A stretch of DNA of 64,000 nt from Cristatella mucedo (GCA_009760855.2 WPIO01000013.1:5914001-5978000); one strand, 5' to 3'. Positions 46,651-58,650 are shown, counted from the stretch's first letter. Made by a program: numbers and translations. Notes: a model not told the origin generated them from the letters alone.

Positions 46651-47935
46651 TTTATTTATTTCATATACTTGCGGAGCATTCTCAGCTGCACAAGCGACCG
46701 TCGACAGCCCGAGAGAGAGAGAAAACCAGCAGACTAGTATTACAGTTACCATCGATAGATAGCTATGCGAGACTAAAACTCAGCGACAGCTATCCTGGTC
46801 AACCTGCTAATCTGGCTATCTATTAAGTCCGCACAAATAATCTATCTGCTAGAGTAATTACACCTGATAACACATTTCAATTTATTTTGTCCTTGAGTAC
46901 AAAGTTCACTTTCCTTAACTTTTACGCCGTAACTAAATAGCAAATACCTATTGCTGCACGAATAATATGCTTTCGTATTGAAGACAATTTTCGGGATTCG
47001 ATGTTAGGCAGGGTGTGCACGGCACACTCCTATATACAGTATGTGCTGTGCACCAGCCAAATGAGTGAAAGATATGCAGACATAAAAACTAGAGTAGTAT
47101 CCGTAGAAGTGTAAAAGCTCATGTGCCTTAAACAGCATGGCGGAAACCGACTGACCACTCAATAAAATAAGACTTCTGCCGGAGGACCCTTGTAAACGTC
47201 GAGCTGGCTAGAGCGAACCACCAGTAATGTATCCAGTTTAGCTTTTCAAACTCTGTGGTGCTACTAAAGCTGCAATGACTGCTCTCAGCGTCAAACAGTG
47301 AAGGTTTTAAATCTCTTAGCGCTCAAATAAAGAAGCTGGACAACTGGAGGATCGCAAGTCCAGTAACGAATCCACACATTCCTTCATTCATCTTCCGAGT
47401 ACCAGCATGCCCTGATATCCCATTCTCTCCCCTCCGGAGGTAGGCAATCCCCCTTCATTCATTTTACAGAAGCGACGGAGGAGAGAAAGAGAAAGCCATT
47501 CTTTCTTAACTGGACAGATTTAAACGATTCGGCCACAGAGCTTAGTCTTACCGAGTTCTGTGCTGAGCGTCTGACAGCTAGGCTCAAGAAATGAAACTAG
47601 GCTAAGAAGTGGAAACTTCTGGATGATTTCTGTGTGCATGTAAACTAGCAGAGCAAAAGTTTCAACAACTGTTCTCCGACTTGTTAGGTCGGCAAGACGG
47701 GTAGTGCTCACGCAACAATGCAGCCGGTCTATTCGAGGCTGAATGAATCATATGTAAACTTAGTGAATGGCGCCGGTTCAAAGGCTGCTCGTCCAGAAGC
47801 CTCCAGAAGCCGTGCTCCTTCAGAACGAGCACAATTGCATAACGAGCACAATTGCATAACGAGAATAATCTCTCTCTCTCTCTCTCTCTCTACGCTTGGT
47901 CTTTGCACCTCAAGTAGAAATAAGCCAATGTTAAT
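46651..47935. other. Anonymous DNA with a third, partial unit C
   Basis: At 47235-47355, CTGCAATGACTGCTCTCAGC and GGTTTTAAATCTCTTAGC match part of unit C with more divergence. A (CT)n run lies at 47869-47892 and a 17-bp tandem ATAACGAGCACAATTGC at about 47821-47858. No gene. Confidence 0.45.
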
Positions 47936-48725
47936 ATGCTGCTTGATGCATTGAAGTGTGATGACTATGACTGGGAGATTATTGCATCATGCAAAGAATC
48001 TTGTGTGGTGGGCCATAAAAACGGCTTGACGAGGTTTCCTTGCCTATGTAATCGCTGGAAAACTAGAGAGAACTATTACAAAAGAAAATGGCTACAACAG
48101 ACCCAGTTCTCTGTAGAGAAGAACAACACCAAGTGGCGGTCCCCCGGTAAACCCTCGGAAGATGCTCGTGTCACTGCTGAGCATCAAGTTAGGCCTCGTC
48201 ATCCGCGATTTCTTCTGGCTCTAGACAATAAGTCACCAGCTCGCAGGTAGCTCGAAGATATCTTACTGGCGCTGTCAGAGGCATAACTGGTATCTTCGTC
48301 GGACCTCAGACGAAGACGAAGTCATAGATTCTGACAATTCACCAAGCAGCTGAACAGGATAGAGAAAGCGGCTTGCAACAGTTTCTTTGCAGTGACTCGC
48401 GGCATTCTGGACAGGCTGGTAAGGCTGGTAACTACATGAACACCTTGTTAAGCTCCTATCAAGAATTGTGCAAAGATAGGACGCAAACTGTCGCTCAAAG
48501 TCCCTATCTTTGATGTCCTTGATGATAATCTTGGCTAATTCAAGAAGAACGTGACATTAATCAGAAGAGCAGAACAAGCACTTTTACGAGGATATAATGA
48601 ACCTCAAGGGAGAGTATACAGAAAGAATAATCGGGAACTACGCCACTGGGCTTCTTCAAGGAAGTGGTTACCATTTTTTCTCGGATCCAGAACCTCTACT
48701 CAGTACCGAATCATTTTTGAGTAAT
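47936..48725 (+). pseudogene. Pseudogene of an unnamed multicopy animal protein family (central to C-terminal part)
   Basis: It opens with LLDALKCDDYDWEIIAS and continues GLTRFPCLCNRWKTRENYYK and SVEKNNTKW. This follows a family I recall from many uncharacterised predicted proteins of insects and Hydra, with a FPCYLCLW-like Cys motif and a following basic HYH/KW region. After frame shifts the pieces IEKAACNSFFAVTRGILDR, IGRKLSLKVPIFD and SEEQNKHFYEDIMNLKGEY appear in the order of that family, ending near SGYHFFSDPEP. At least four frame breaks or stops disrupt it. The N-terminal third is missing. The family's function is unknown to me. Its high copy number in genomes suggests a mobile-element origin. 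Confidence 0.6.
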
Positions 48726-49030
48726 AATTATTTCCACGAATTCAGAATATGTACATGTTACAGTTGATTCATTGCTGTTCTTTCAGAATACATGTGAACC
48801 AAAAGATGCGAATTTGCCAGTCTTCTTGTCGGAGACCAGTTAATTTCAAGTTATTCACAACCCACCTCATAAAGTAAATTGTTCTGCAAATAATGTCATT
48901 TTTCAATATTTCCCATGCACAAACAATTATAAATCAATACTTTTTCAGTTCTTTTTGGGATATTCTGCACACGACCGGGTCTCTGCCACCGCCGTGCTCT
49001 CCGGCAGCAGCGCAGCGGCTGCGGCGGCCG

Positions 49031-49483
49031 CTAGTCCACTTCGACGTCAAAACTCCTTCGACCTTTGACTCGGCTGCCGTTTCTCCACCCGTGCTGTCGC
49101 TGCTGCCGCGCCCGCCGGTGCTCCTCAGTCCTCAGTCGGCGGCGGTCTATCCGCCACACAGCTGTCACTGCCGCCGATCGTCGTGCCGCCAGTTGCACTC
49201 CGACAGTCGCCGCGACAGTTCGGCAGTCCGCCCTGAGAGCGAGCATGTAGTTGTCGGCCGAGCACGCCAAGGTTGACACTTCAAGGTCGGCTACGGCCAG
49301 GTTTGCAATGATCGCCTTAACGTTCGCCCGAAGCTTCTAGGTGAATGCAATTGTGAAGATGGTCATGCCGTTGCCTAGGAACCCGTTCTTTGCCAGGATG
49401 GCCTTGGACACTATCAGGGCTGCGAAGAAGCTGTCCAAAAGGGCGTCAACTTGCTTCCCTTTGTCGTCGCTCGGATAGAGCAT
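49031..49483 (-). pseudogene. Decayed class A GPCR fragment (TM1-TM2, possibly TM3)
   Basis: Minus strand from an ATG at 49481-49483: a polar N-terminus (MLYPSDDKGKQVD), then TM1 (LLDSFFAALIVSKAILAK) with FLGNGMTIFTIAFT, which carries the GN of TM1. An in-frame TAG (49337-49339) sits where the first intracellular loop begins, followed by KLRANVKAIIANLAVADLE, where NLAVADL is the TM2 motif, identical to the intact receptor at 33265-34452. A DCRTVAATVG stretch may be the start of TM3 with its cysteine, and WRIDRRRLR may be a ruined D/NRY end. The frame then closes at 49031 in GC-rich sequence. No TM4-TM7 is found nearby. The TAG and the missing two-thirds make it non-functional. Confidence 0.65.
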
Positions 49484-50959
49484 CGTCAAGTTGCCTTCAA
49501 TGGCGAGAAAGCTTCCGAAGCCAGCGAGCCGTCACTGCCAGATGAAGCGCTGGATGTGCTGTCAGAGTTCAAACTCCAGCCAACCCCGCCCGCCCCCCCC
49601 CATCTGGTGGGCGCAGGCAGGCGTAGTCGGAAGGCCGACCCTGACCCGTCAGCGGTTGCTGCCGAACCGGAAAGCAGTAGACCGGTCTTTCAATCCATTC
49701 CACCAACCATCTCGCTGCTTGCGATCTCTGGCAGCAAGGCCGAATGGCGGGTCTCGAACCCCAGATACCCTCCGAAATGCCCTTCGAGCGGCGCTTAGAG
49801 GCAGCGCGACGAGACAATAAGTGCTCCATGCCCTTCTCGCTGACTTGCCGAAGAGTCAACAAGTGCTCGTGGAACTCGGCGATGAACTAACATCGTGCAA
49901 ACAACAGAGCTACCCCCCGTCCGAGCACTGCGTAGATGTCTAGATAATCAGGTTCCCAAAGCAGCTATCAGTTGTTCCCGCCGTATACTGCACTAAATAC
50001 AATCCTGGCTCTTTTCAAAAGGAGCTGAATTAGTTGATATTATATGATAATCGGTTTTAACCAAGAAGATGGCCGTCTCTGGCCGTTGCAACTCACACCG
50101 ATCAATTTCATATTGCTGCAAAACCATTTATTTTATATCAGCTGTTATTTTTCCACGATCTGTGCCAAAGACATCAGGCGATTCGCATCAGGCAGTTAAG
50201 ATTCGGTAAACACAAAGCTCCTAGCGCATATGACACAGGAGTCAAATAGGGCTATAGGCTTGCCTGTTTGTATTTCGAATCAATTGCCTAGACAACGCTC
50301 AGATAATGGTTAGCTAGTGTGACACATGCAAATTATTCTTCCAAGCTAACTCCTGTGATCTAACTTACCTTTACAATGATACTAATTAGCAAAACTATCT
50401 ATTCAATGCTAATGGTCAGCCAGTGTGACATTTCTCAAGTATTTTTCAAAAAGCCACTCCTTTTCTTATATATAAATTATCCAGACGAAATGCACATTAA
50501 TTACTGAGCTCGAGCTTAATTAACAGTTGCCACTGTTGTTGAGTTGGCAAACAACAAAAATCCAGCTTATACTATCGGTAAAATTAAATCCAATCATCAC
50601 CAAGAACTCTTAATTTTAGATTTTTATTTTTTACCACTACTAGACGTCGAAAGTGTCATTTAAAAGGCCTCGATGGCACCTAGTCATTACGCTCGATCGC
50701 TGTATTGAATTAGCGAGCACCTGCTGCTGCAGCTGGCCAGACATCTTATGAGCTCTCCAGTGCTGTTTAAACTGCACTGCTGTAATTCACGCTGGGAAAA
50801 GCTGGCAGTCTGCAGTGGTGCCTGTACTGCTGATAATTATTATGCCTGCAAAGTTGGTTAAAAAACAAAGAAATTCAGCCATAGATCTTTTTTGCCTAAG
50901 GAGCTGCGATTCCCGTCCCCGTCTGTCAACAGAGTTGAGAGTAAATTTGTACTGTGACC
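49484..50959. other. Anonymous DNA, no gene seen
   Basis: The plus-strand frames at 49451-49820 overlap the receptor pseudogene or have no domain. AT-rich from about 49950. Confidence 0.4.
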
Positions 50960-51370
50960 GAGAAGGCTCACCATAGCTGGGCTCCTTCAAAACTAGCTAA
51001 ATTGCTGCACCAGTTTCAGCAGCTAGCGACCTCGGGTCCACATTGAAATCAGACTAGCCACTGTATTGCTTCCTTATTGACGACGGAAGCTCATGCAGAC
51101 AGCTATTGCTACACTGTGTAGCTCACTTCCACAATTCTTACACAGCGGCATCTTTTCTCTCCCTAAGAGATTTTGGCAATCAATCATGTCCAGAAATCCT
51201 GCCCTGCCTCTGCCACGCCCCCACCAAGTCACTTTCTCGACTCAGTCCAGCTGACTTAGCTATACTTCTCACCTTCTCTGTGCTGCGTGAGATCAAGTCT
51301 CTTGGCTACTGAATGAGCGTATCGAAAGTTTTTTGGCTTTGAGTATGCTGTAGAGCACTTTTCTTTGTAG
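50960..51370 (+). mobile_element. LINE family B 3' coding fragment, diverged
   Basis: GCTCCTTCAAAACTAGCTAA, TTGCTGCACCAGTTTCAGCA, then CTTCCACAATTCTTACACAG and TGCGTGAGATCAAGTC match 43290-43610 with deletions. No tail is left. Confidence 0.7.
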
Positions 51371-51525
51371 CAAATGAATAGCCCAGCAGTTAAGATGCTC
51401 GCTCTTTATGACCGAGATCGTGAGCTCGAATCTTGCAGTGGGCGATCATTTATTGCAATTGGTGGCGATAGCCGTGAAGGCTATTCTGCCGGTAAACAAA
51501 TGAGGCTGTTAAAGCAGCTAACATT
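51371..51525 (+). mobile_element. tRNA-derived SINE
   Basis: TAGCCCAGCAGTTAAGATGC (A box), GTGAGCTCGAATCTTG (B box) and GATAGCCGTGAAGGCTATTC, ending GCAGCTAACATT. Diverged member of the family. Confidence 0.75.
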
Positions 51526-51817
51526 ATTTTGATTTGTTAACTTATCGATTAAGAAACATGCTGCAAGAGAAGTTGTCCAGAACAAGCCAGACAAGCCAGG
51601 TCAAGACCAGGTCATGGCCAGCTCAAGGCCAGGCTTGTGAATATTCCAATAGAGATGCAATTGTATCACAACGCCTCGCGTCGCTGTACCTTTGTTTGCT
51701 GACGTTATACTGACGGTCAGTCACTCATTTTGACGGGTGGGGGCACAGCCATCCCGATTGATTAAACAGTACGTGGCCATCTTGCAGGGTAAGGCTCGGC
51801 TGTACACGCTACGCTTA

Positions 51818-51895
51818 TAATAATAATAATGCACTTGATAAAGCGCCCTCATAGAGCTCAAACTCTTCCTAGTCACTTTACATTTGCTGATTCGC
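51818..51895 (-). mobile_element. LINE family A tail fragment
   Basis: TAATAATAATAATGCACTTG, then ATAAAGCGCCCTCATAGAGC and TTTACATTTGCTG. Only the terminal hairpin and tail. Confidence 0.85.
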
Positions 51896-52217
51896 CTTCG
51901 AAAAGTTAATACGATACTTATCACTGATGAGGAAGAATAACTCTCGATATGGGGAATGTTGGGGAGTTTGAAATATTGTGTAGCGAAGATTGAGCAACGA
52001 AGCGTGTTTTTCTGCCAATAAGATGCACCAAGAGAACAGAAATCTACTCTCTGCTCGCTGTGAGTGGAAATTCGTCCTGCGCACCATCGTTTGGTGGCAT
52101 TTAGCATTAGACGTTAAATTAATTATTTCAAACTGTTGAGCACACCGGTAACACATATTTCAAACGATGACATCGCCAGCAGCTGTGATGACTGTGGTAC
52201 CGGGGAACTCCGGGTCA

Positions 52218-52297
<80 letters not shown>

Positions 52298-53447
52298 ACG
52301 CGCAAGCACGTGGTTCAACGGAACCGACATAAGCTCTTACTTTGATGCCAGGAAACACGACCAATAGCGTCAGCAGAGAGTCGGGGTTAAGATGGCAATC
52401 ACGGACTCTACCTGTCTTAGACAGGCTACGGCAGCGACTACGATATTAGCTGCGGCGACAGCAGAACCTGCAGCCGTCATGGCGGCACACGTGACACCTC
52501 CAAGTACAGCTTAACCAACCTTTGCATGAACGGCTGAATTGGCAATGTTAAGAACGGAAAAGCAAGCCACGCGCGTCGTGGCTTAGTTGGTCGCGGGCCC
52601 CACGGATAAGCTGGCCGTCCGTGCTATTGGCATAGCATGGCGGGCCATTGACTCTCTGGAAGCACCAGGTCTGGGAACAGCGGCAGCTAAAGAGCTTACC
52701 GTGAACAATACGTCAGGTGGAGAGCTGACAGTGTTGGAGACGGGCACATAAATTTGTCATGTAGCGACTGGAGGCACAGGTGGGGGATGGCGGCATGTCA
52801 CCAGGCAATAGCGGCCGGTGCCACCTGGACCGCTTGAAATGCCATGTGGCGTACGAAACTGCAGCTGCCGTCAGCATAGAGCAGTCAGGCTTACATTTGC
52901 CTTTCGAAAAATTGCGTGAACAAGTGTGCTGCATATGTACTTTCCCATTGGTCACTTTCTTGGCCGCCCCTAAAGCGAGTTCAGTTGATACGAGAATGCA
53001 CTGCAACATTGCTGGAATTTTATTCGATATCACTATGTGACACAATTTTTGTCCCTGGGTAGTATGAGTTCTATTCTAATTGCTCATGCCTCAGAAGTAT
53101 GGAAAACGGCTACTATTTATTTTACGTACATCGCTTTTGTGACCGGAACCGTGATTAACTTGTAACTAACCGATTCAAATAGCTGACAAATTCGCGTCTT
53201 AAGGTTCAAATTTAGTCTGAATGAACAGCATTTAAATCAAAACTGACATGTATTGACAATTGAATTGACATTTGCATTGATATTTCATTTGAAAAAATAA
53301 ACATTTTAACGTGATGTCATAAAAATGACCCCTCAAAACAATGTTCAGAAATTACTTATTCTACCCTGTCGAAGCTCCACTGATATATAATCCAGCAAAC
53401 ATTTTCTACACAATTATTTGAAAAACAAAATTTTTGTTAAATAACTG
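51896..53447. other. Anonymous DNA with (GA)n run
   Basis: A (GA)n array with one C interruption lies at 52220-52297. A tRNA A-box-like TGGCTTAGTTGG at 52582 has no B box downstream. No gene. Confidence 0.4.
52220..52297. repeat. (GA)n microsatellite
   Basis: About 78 bp of GA with one GCGA interruption near 52249. Confidence 0.95.
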
Positions 53448-53768
53448 AATGAAGACTGCGTCACAACATCTCCAGACTTGAACACATCTAAAAAGAACTT
53501 TAAAACGCACCTATTTAGGACAGCATTTAGTGGGTCCCTGGTATTCGTCCTTTATGTGCTTATGCGTGCTGACTCTGTACATGCTGCTACTAACCACACT
53601 TGCAGGCTGATCCCGTGCATGTCCTCCCTGACCATGTTATTCATGTTGTTTATCAAGCATGATATCACTCACCATTCAATCGCGTTTCCCATTGCAGAAA
53701 AAATATAAAACGATCAGAAAGAGATTAACTTATCTGAGGGAGTTTTATCAAGTGTATTATTATTAGTA
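53448..53768 (+). mobile_element. LINE family A 3' part
   Basis: It encodes KKNFKTHLFRTAFSGSLVF, then the 3' UTR and a decayed hairpin (AAACGATCAGAAAGAG) and GTGTATTATTATTAG. Confidence 0.85.
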
Positions 53769-53804
53769 TGATGATTAACGAACTGGACAATAGCAAGACT
53801 CATA

Positions 53805-54002
53805 TTAGTCACTCATGTCACTATCACTATCCTCTGCATCCGGAATAGTGATGATACCGTCTCCATCTTCCTCGTTCACATTATATGCTTGAAATTTGGT
53901 GGAAGTTCCGCTATCATCATTGTCGTCGTCACTCCCTTCATAGACTGTGTCATCTTCCGTTTCGTCCATTGTATTTGAAATGCCACAGATGCATTCAAAT
54001 AC
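53805..54002 (-). pseudogene. C-terminal remnant of a pogo-type DNA transposase (probable)
   Basis: The minus strand encodes CGISNTMDETEDDTVYEG, then an acidic tail ending DAEDSDSDMSD and TAA at 53805-53807. A CGIS-N-x-D-G-T-E-D-D block followed by an acidic end is what I recall for the extreme C-terminus of pogo/Tigger-like DDE transposases in animals. An in-frame stop lies just upstream (about 54003), and the catalytic core is absent. LINE family A copies flank it on both sides. The fragment is short, so the call rests on one motif. Confidence 0.5.
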
Positions 54003-54009
54003 CTAACCT

Positions 54010-54357
54010 ATTCAAATACCACCCTAACCATGTTATTCATATTGTTTATCAACCATGATATTACTCCCCATTCAATTGCGTTTCCCTTTGCAGCATATGT
54101 AAAGCGCCTAGAACCACAGTTGCATGCTGACCCTGTGCATGTCACCCCTAACCATATTATTCATTTCGTTTGTTTTTTCAAGCATGATTTTACTTACCAT
54201 TCAATTGCATTTCACTTTACAGCAAATGCAAAGCGCCTAGAGAGAGATTAAGTTCTCTGAGGGCGCTTTATCAAGTGAATTATTATTATTATTATTATTA
54301 AAGAGATTGAGTTCCCTGCGGGCGCTTTATCAAGTGCATTATTATTATTATTATTAC
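54010..54357 (+). mobile_element. LINE family A tail, split by a nested copy
   Basis: The outer copy runs 54010-54112 (ACCCTAACCATGTTATTC to GCGCCTAGAA). It resumes at about 54300 with AAGAGATTGAGTTCCC, completing the hairpin and the GTGCATTATT tail at 54357. Confidence 0.85.
54113..54299 (+). mobile_element. LINE family A 3' UTR nested inside the loop of an older copy
   Basis: A complete tail unit from CCACAGTTGCATGCTGACCC to GTGAATTATTATT(ATT)n. It nearly matches 16090-16247, including the distinctive TTCATTTCGTTTG and GAGAGAGATTAAG words, so both are from one recent subgroup. Confidence 0.85.
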
Positions 54358-54529
54358 CTAGATGTATTCAAAGCAGTTACGTTGTTTAGCGCAGTATGAA
54401 AGCAAAAAATCAACCTCCCATGTTTAACCCCCTCTCCATTATCTGATCCCAAATTTTAGAAACAAAGTGGGGCTTATACATGGTAAAATACGGTATAAGA
54501 TTTTCTAAATTAACAGCTATACTGAAAAT

Positions 54530-55260
54530 CGCTATAAGAAGTCACCAAACATGGTCCCATCACGTGTTCCTTATACTCTGTTTTGTAGCGACGTTCAAAG
54601 TGCTGGATATGCTTGAAAAAGCACTCGCCTGCTTCTCTGACCAAGTTATGTGATCTTTTTGTATTTTCCGAGATGGGCATCAATGATTTAGGTTTTGTGG
54701 GACAGTCTGCATCCTTTGAGGCATAGCGCTGGAAGAGAGGCTAAATCACCTGCTCCTAGCTTTCAGCCTTGCAATTGCCCAGAAAGCAACTGGATCGAAA
54801 CTCTTCCGCGCAGCTTTTTCCAGCTAAATAAGCCAAGTCTAAATACTTATTTCTTTACTCGCCACGATACTCCTTGTCTGTGGCCCGACGATGACACCAG
54901 CTTGACCTTAGCCTTTGGCAGCTGTTTGAAGACTTTATGGAAGTAATTGAAAGCTGCTGACAATTTTTCTAGAGCCGCAATAAATTGCTCGGTGATTGGC
55001 CCAACTGGATGCGCAGCTGTGACACCAGCAACTTCCAAAGGTTTGCAAGCGGCTCCCACTTTATGTTGTTCTTTCATTGAGAGAACTTGGGAGAAATTGT
55101 TTCCAGTTCCTTTTAACAATTTCATTAAAATGTTACACTCTTAGAGCCAGATGTAAGAGTTTCAGCAATGGATTAGGTAAGAAAACAATCTCTCACCAGA
55201 TCGTCGAGGTATTTCTGGCTGAAGGTGAAGTGCGGATTTCGATGTGCAAACATTCTTGAT
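54530..55260 (-). pseudogene. Second pseudogene of the unnamed multicopy protein family
   Basis: Read on the minus strand: QKYLDDLVRDCFLT and SIAETLTSGSK (N-terminal RDL-like block), then FIAALEKLSAAFNYFHKVF and PKAKVK (open from 55125 to 54847), and after frame shifts IDAHLGKYKK, EAGECFFKHIQHFERRYKTE and YKEHVMG. This is the order in the same family as 47936-48725. The Cys-containing middle (FPC-like block) is deleted. Several stops and shifts rule out function. It lies next to a GGGCTTATACATGGTAAAAT stretch (about 54472-54491) of a kind often seen at ends of DNA transposons, but the link is unproven. Confidence 0.55.
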
Positions 55261-55404
55261 CTGATTTATCTGATTGATATCAGTCACTCTGAATTCTGAA
55301 TTGCTGCCCTCTCCTTTAGAAAGCTGACTACTTCTTCGGAGGCGTGGATACGGGTGTTCAAATAATGCGTTTTATGTGACGGGTAAAGGAATCTGTGGAG
55401 AAAA

Positions 55405-55560
55405 GAAAATACTAGCTGAGTTTTGCCTCATTGCCTCATTTGCAGCCTCATTTGCATAGCGGCGGTAGAGCCTTATCGGTTATCACCAATGCTTGCTCTT
55501 AGCAATAAAAGATTGCCCACTGCAGAATTGGAACACACGAACTTGGATATTAGGAGAAAC
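55405..55560 (-). mobile_element. tRNA-derived SINE, diverged
   Basis: ACTAGCTGAGTTTTGCCTCA at the low end, GAGCCTTATCGGTTATCACC in the middle and a CCCACTGCAGAATTGG B-box region. The head is lost. Confidence 0.65.
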
Positions 55561-55759
55561 ACCTACCTCAGGGGAAATTACAGATACACGATAGCAGCCG
55601 AGCTTTACCCAATTCAACTTTTAAAACAGTTCACCGTGGAAAAGCAGTTGTTTGAATGATCTGGCGGTTCGCGTCAAATTCATGGGAATACAATACTCGT
55701 AGCTCTCTTTTCTTGCTGCAAAAATACAATAACTATTTCAATGTATAGTTGTATAGTAA

Positions 55760-55797
<38 letters not shown>

Positions 55798-57069
55798 CTA
55801 TAGCTACATATAGTTATAGTCGTATAATTTATATAGTTATTATATAATTATTTCATGCACAGAGTAGTAGGAAATTTATGAAATACAATTTTTCAATTTA
55901 TAAATTGCATTTAATACATTTCCTACAACTCTGTGCATAAAATTATATCAAAAGAGCAGAAATTGCTCACCTTAAAGAGTTCTCTAGCAGCGTTTGCGTG
56001 TGAACGAGATGCCCACGGTAAGACTTGAACTCCAACAAGCATGTCAACTCGCACTTCAACAGGCAAGCCGAAGTAGCTTTTTCGACCTCTCAAAAGTCAA
56101 CGGACATTTTTCACGGAGTAGTTTTTAGCTCTCCGACGTAGTTTATTGTCCACGCACGTGGCAGAATTCATCTGTAATGTTACAATTCTAGGTTGTAGCA
56201 TCGCAGTGTAGTTAAGCCTAATCCACACTGATTCGAGTAGCGACGAAAAGCGCCCTCTAGGGGCAAACCTGAAATCCGAGCGGTACCTAAAATCGCAGAA
56301 TTTAAAAATAACATTCTCCTGACTACGGAAGCAAAGTTTTTCGTGGACAATAGTTATTTTATATCAATTTCATTTTGGTTATAAGTAATTAAGATGACAA
56401 ACTTTGTACCCAAGGGCAGAAAACAAAGGGAAATTGATTACCTAGCGTTATCCGATAAATACTGATATCGACAGGTACAGTGAATGTACTTGTGTAAGGG
56501 ATTCCGTCTCTTTATAGTTTATTGGAAAAATTTCCCGCACTACCGCCGACTCGTGATCAGAGAGCATCATGTCGGCGCCCCACTCCTTATAAAAAGTTCA
56601 TCCTACCTTTCTAGAATGAATGAAAATACATCATGTTATAGAAAATTACTTTAGATAATTAATAAGATGTTGTATGTATATTGTACGTAGCTATATTTGG
56701 TGATTAGTCAATGTCAAATTTAAAACGAGTTTTAAATTTGACTAATCTGGAAAAGGACACGGTACGTTGATTGAGGCAGCAATTTGATTAGAAAATTGAA
56801 TTATAAATCTCAGTAATTTAACTGGGTTAAAAATTTCATTATATGAAATCTCAAAAAGGTTAAGTGGCTACCACTTTTCTGTCGCAATAGAAATGTATTT
56901 GTTAGAGCTACTCTTTTCTTTTGTGTTTAAATATGAAGAAACTAATACTCAGACGCACATTGCAACCTGGATTATCTCCGTTATGGTTGCTGCGGTATCC
57001 ATTGAAGTGCTCCAAACGGTCAGACTTCGCAACCTATAAACAGCTAAAGGCAGTGAACATCTGTATAGG

Positions 57070-57122
<53 letters not shown>

Positions 57123-58650
57123 GTTTGTATATGCAATTATATTTCTATTTCTATATCTGTGTATTGCCGTATGAAGATTAGTTTCAAAAGCTCGACTGTA
57201 AGAGTGCTCGACCAATGGTGCGGAGGCTGCGGGATGATTCTCTATTTAGGAGAAATCTTTTTTCGGTGCTCAGTTCCCTGGAAGACGGCCTCACTTAGTG
57301 CTGTATTTTAAAATTTATATACAGTCACCTATATACGCCATCCATGAAAAATAAATAAAGTGTATTTGTACATAATTCGTACCCATACGCAAGTATACAC
57401 ATAATTTACTTGAAGGTATAGGCTGTATATACTATATACTAAGTTATCCGTAATAAGTCCTCGTCATTTTGATTTTCTGGATTTGAATGCAAGATTTTTG
57501 CACCAAAATTGAGACCGCTTTTCTTAGGATAATTTTCTTTGATGATATATATGTTAACTTATTAGTTTTCGGATGATTTTTGAATAGCGGTATGAGCGCC
57601 TTCCTCTAATGCGTTATCAATTATTTACCTTAATCAAGTTACATTGCAACAAGACGATATATGCGCTCACATCTCAGGGGTTTCTAAACGAAACAGCGGA
57701 GAGCTTGATTTCGTATAGATGTCCTGTACACTTCGCAAGGATTGGCCAAAGTGGCTATCATTTGCTTCGCTCAGTAGCTCATTTCTTGTGCGGACGATTC
57801 CTTAAAAACGTAATGCTTTAGGTCGACAGCGGCACTCCAGAAAGGTTTGCGTCGAAAAATTGTGATTGGTATCAGAAGGGCACTGAATACAACTATTCGC
57901 TGGTTGAACAATATTAAAGGTATTCTTTTTTACTCTGACGGTTTTTTAAAAGGTTGTATGCATGAAAATTAAAACGATTGGAACTTCTCGTACGAACTTG
58001 TTTACACAGGTATGTCAGCAAGCATCTTACATGTCAAAGACTAGACAAGCAGAGACTATTGTCATTCTGAGTCAATCTCAAATGTGTACTCATTTAAAGG
58101 AAACTATTTTTCGGGACACCTGCAGCATGGAAATGCTTCTGGTGGAATCTAATGGAACTTCCTAAGCTGCTACTATCAACCCTCAAACTAACGCATTAAG
58201 TAATCTGTAATTTCGGCACATTTTCACAGAATGACGCCTGCTCTTTTACTTTGTTACAACTAGAATGATTAAGTTGACAGGTTCGTGCATACACTGACTG
58301 AATCATTTCACTTAAACTAAAACATGTCGTTCTGGAAGTTTGACCTCATCGCTGGCCAATCTTGGCTTATGTCTACAGCGTTTTTATTGCTTCCTATTGT
58401 GTTTCACCACAGGCATCCTTTTAATCTTCATTAGCTGAGCTACTTTGTACGCATAACTATTGATTACAAAAGATCTGACCCATTTAATGAATCGTATCAG
58501 TTTGTGCCCAGAGGCGTGCTTGTTCACTATAAGTGTTTACCTGTCAATGACTTCGGAATGTAAAAGTGTATCAATTTACACGAAAAACTGCACTGCAGAT
58601 TCAACATCCAAAAATGGGAGCAGTGTGATAAAAAAATGATTCATTTGCAC
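55561..58650. other. AT-rich anonymous DNA, no gene seen
   Basis: No domain-bearing frame. (TA)n runs at 55763-55796 and 57068-57081, the second followed by (GT)n to 57125. Confidence 0.4.
57068..57126. repeat. Compound (TA)n(GT)n microsatellite
   Basis: Short TA run followed by GT with two TTTG interruptions. Confidence 0.9.

Noticed and set aside
49451-49820. Two plus-strand open frames (115 and 109 codons)
   Set aside because: No domain. The start overlaps the minus-strand receptor pseudogene, which has recognisable motifs.
52582-52640. TGGCTTAGTTGG, a perfect tRNA A box
   Set aside because: No B box at a suitable distance and no cloverleaf that I can fold.
54695-54946. Plus-strand open frame of 83 codons
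   Set aside because: The opposite strand carries the conserved blocks of the unnamed protein family. The plus frame is a shadow.
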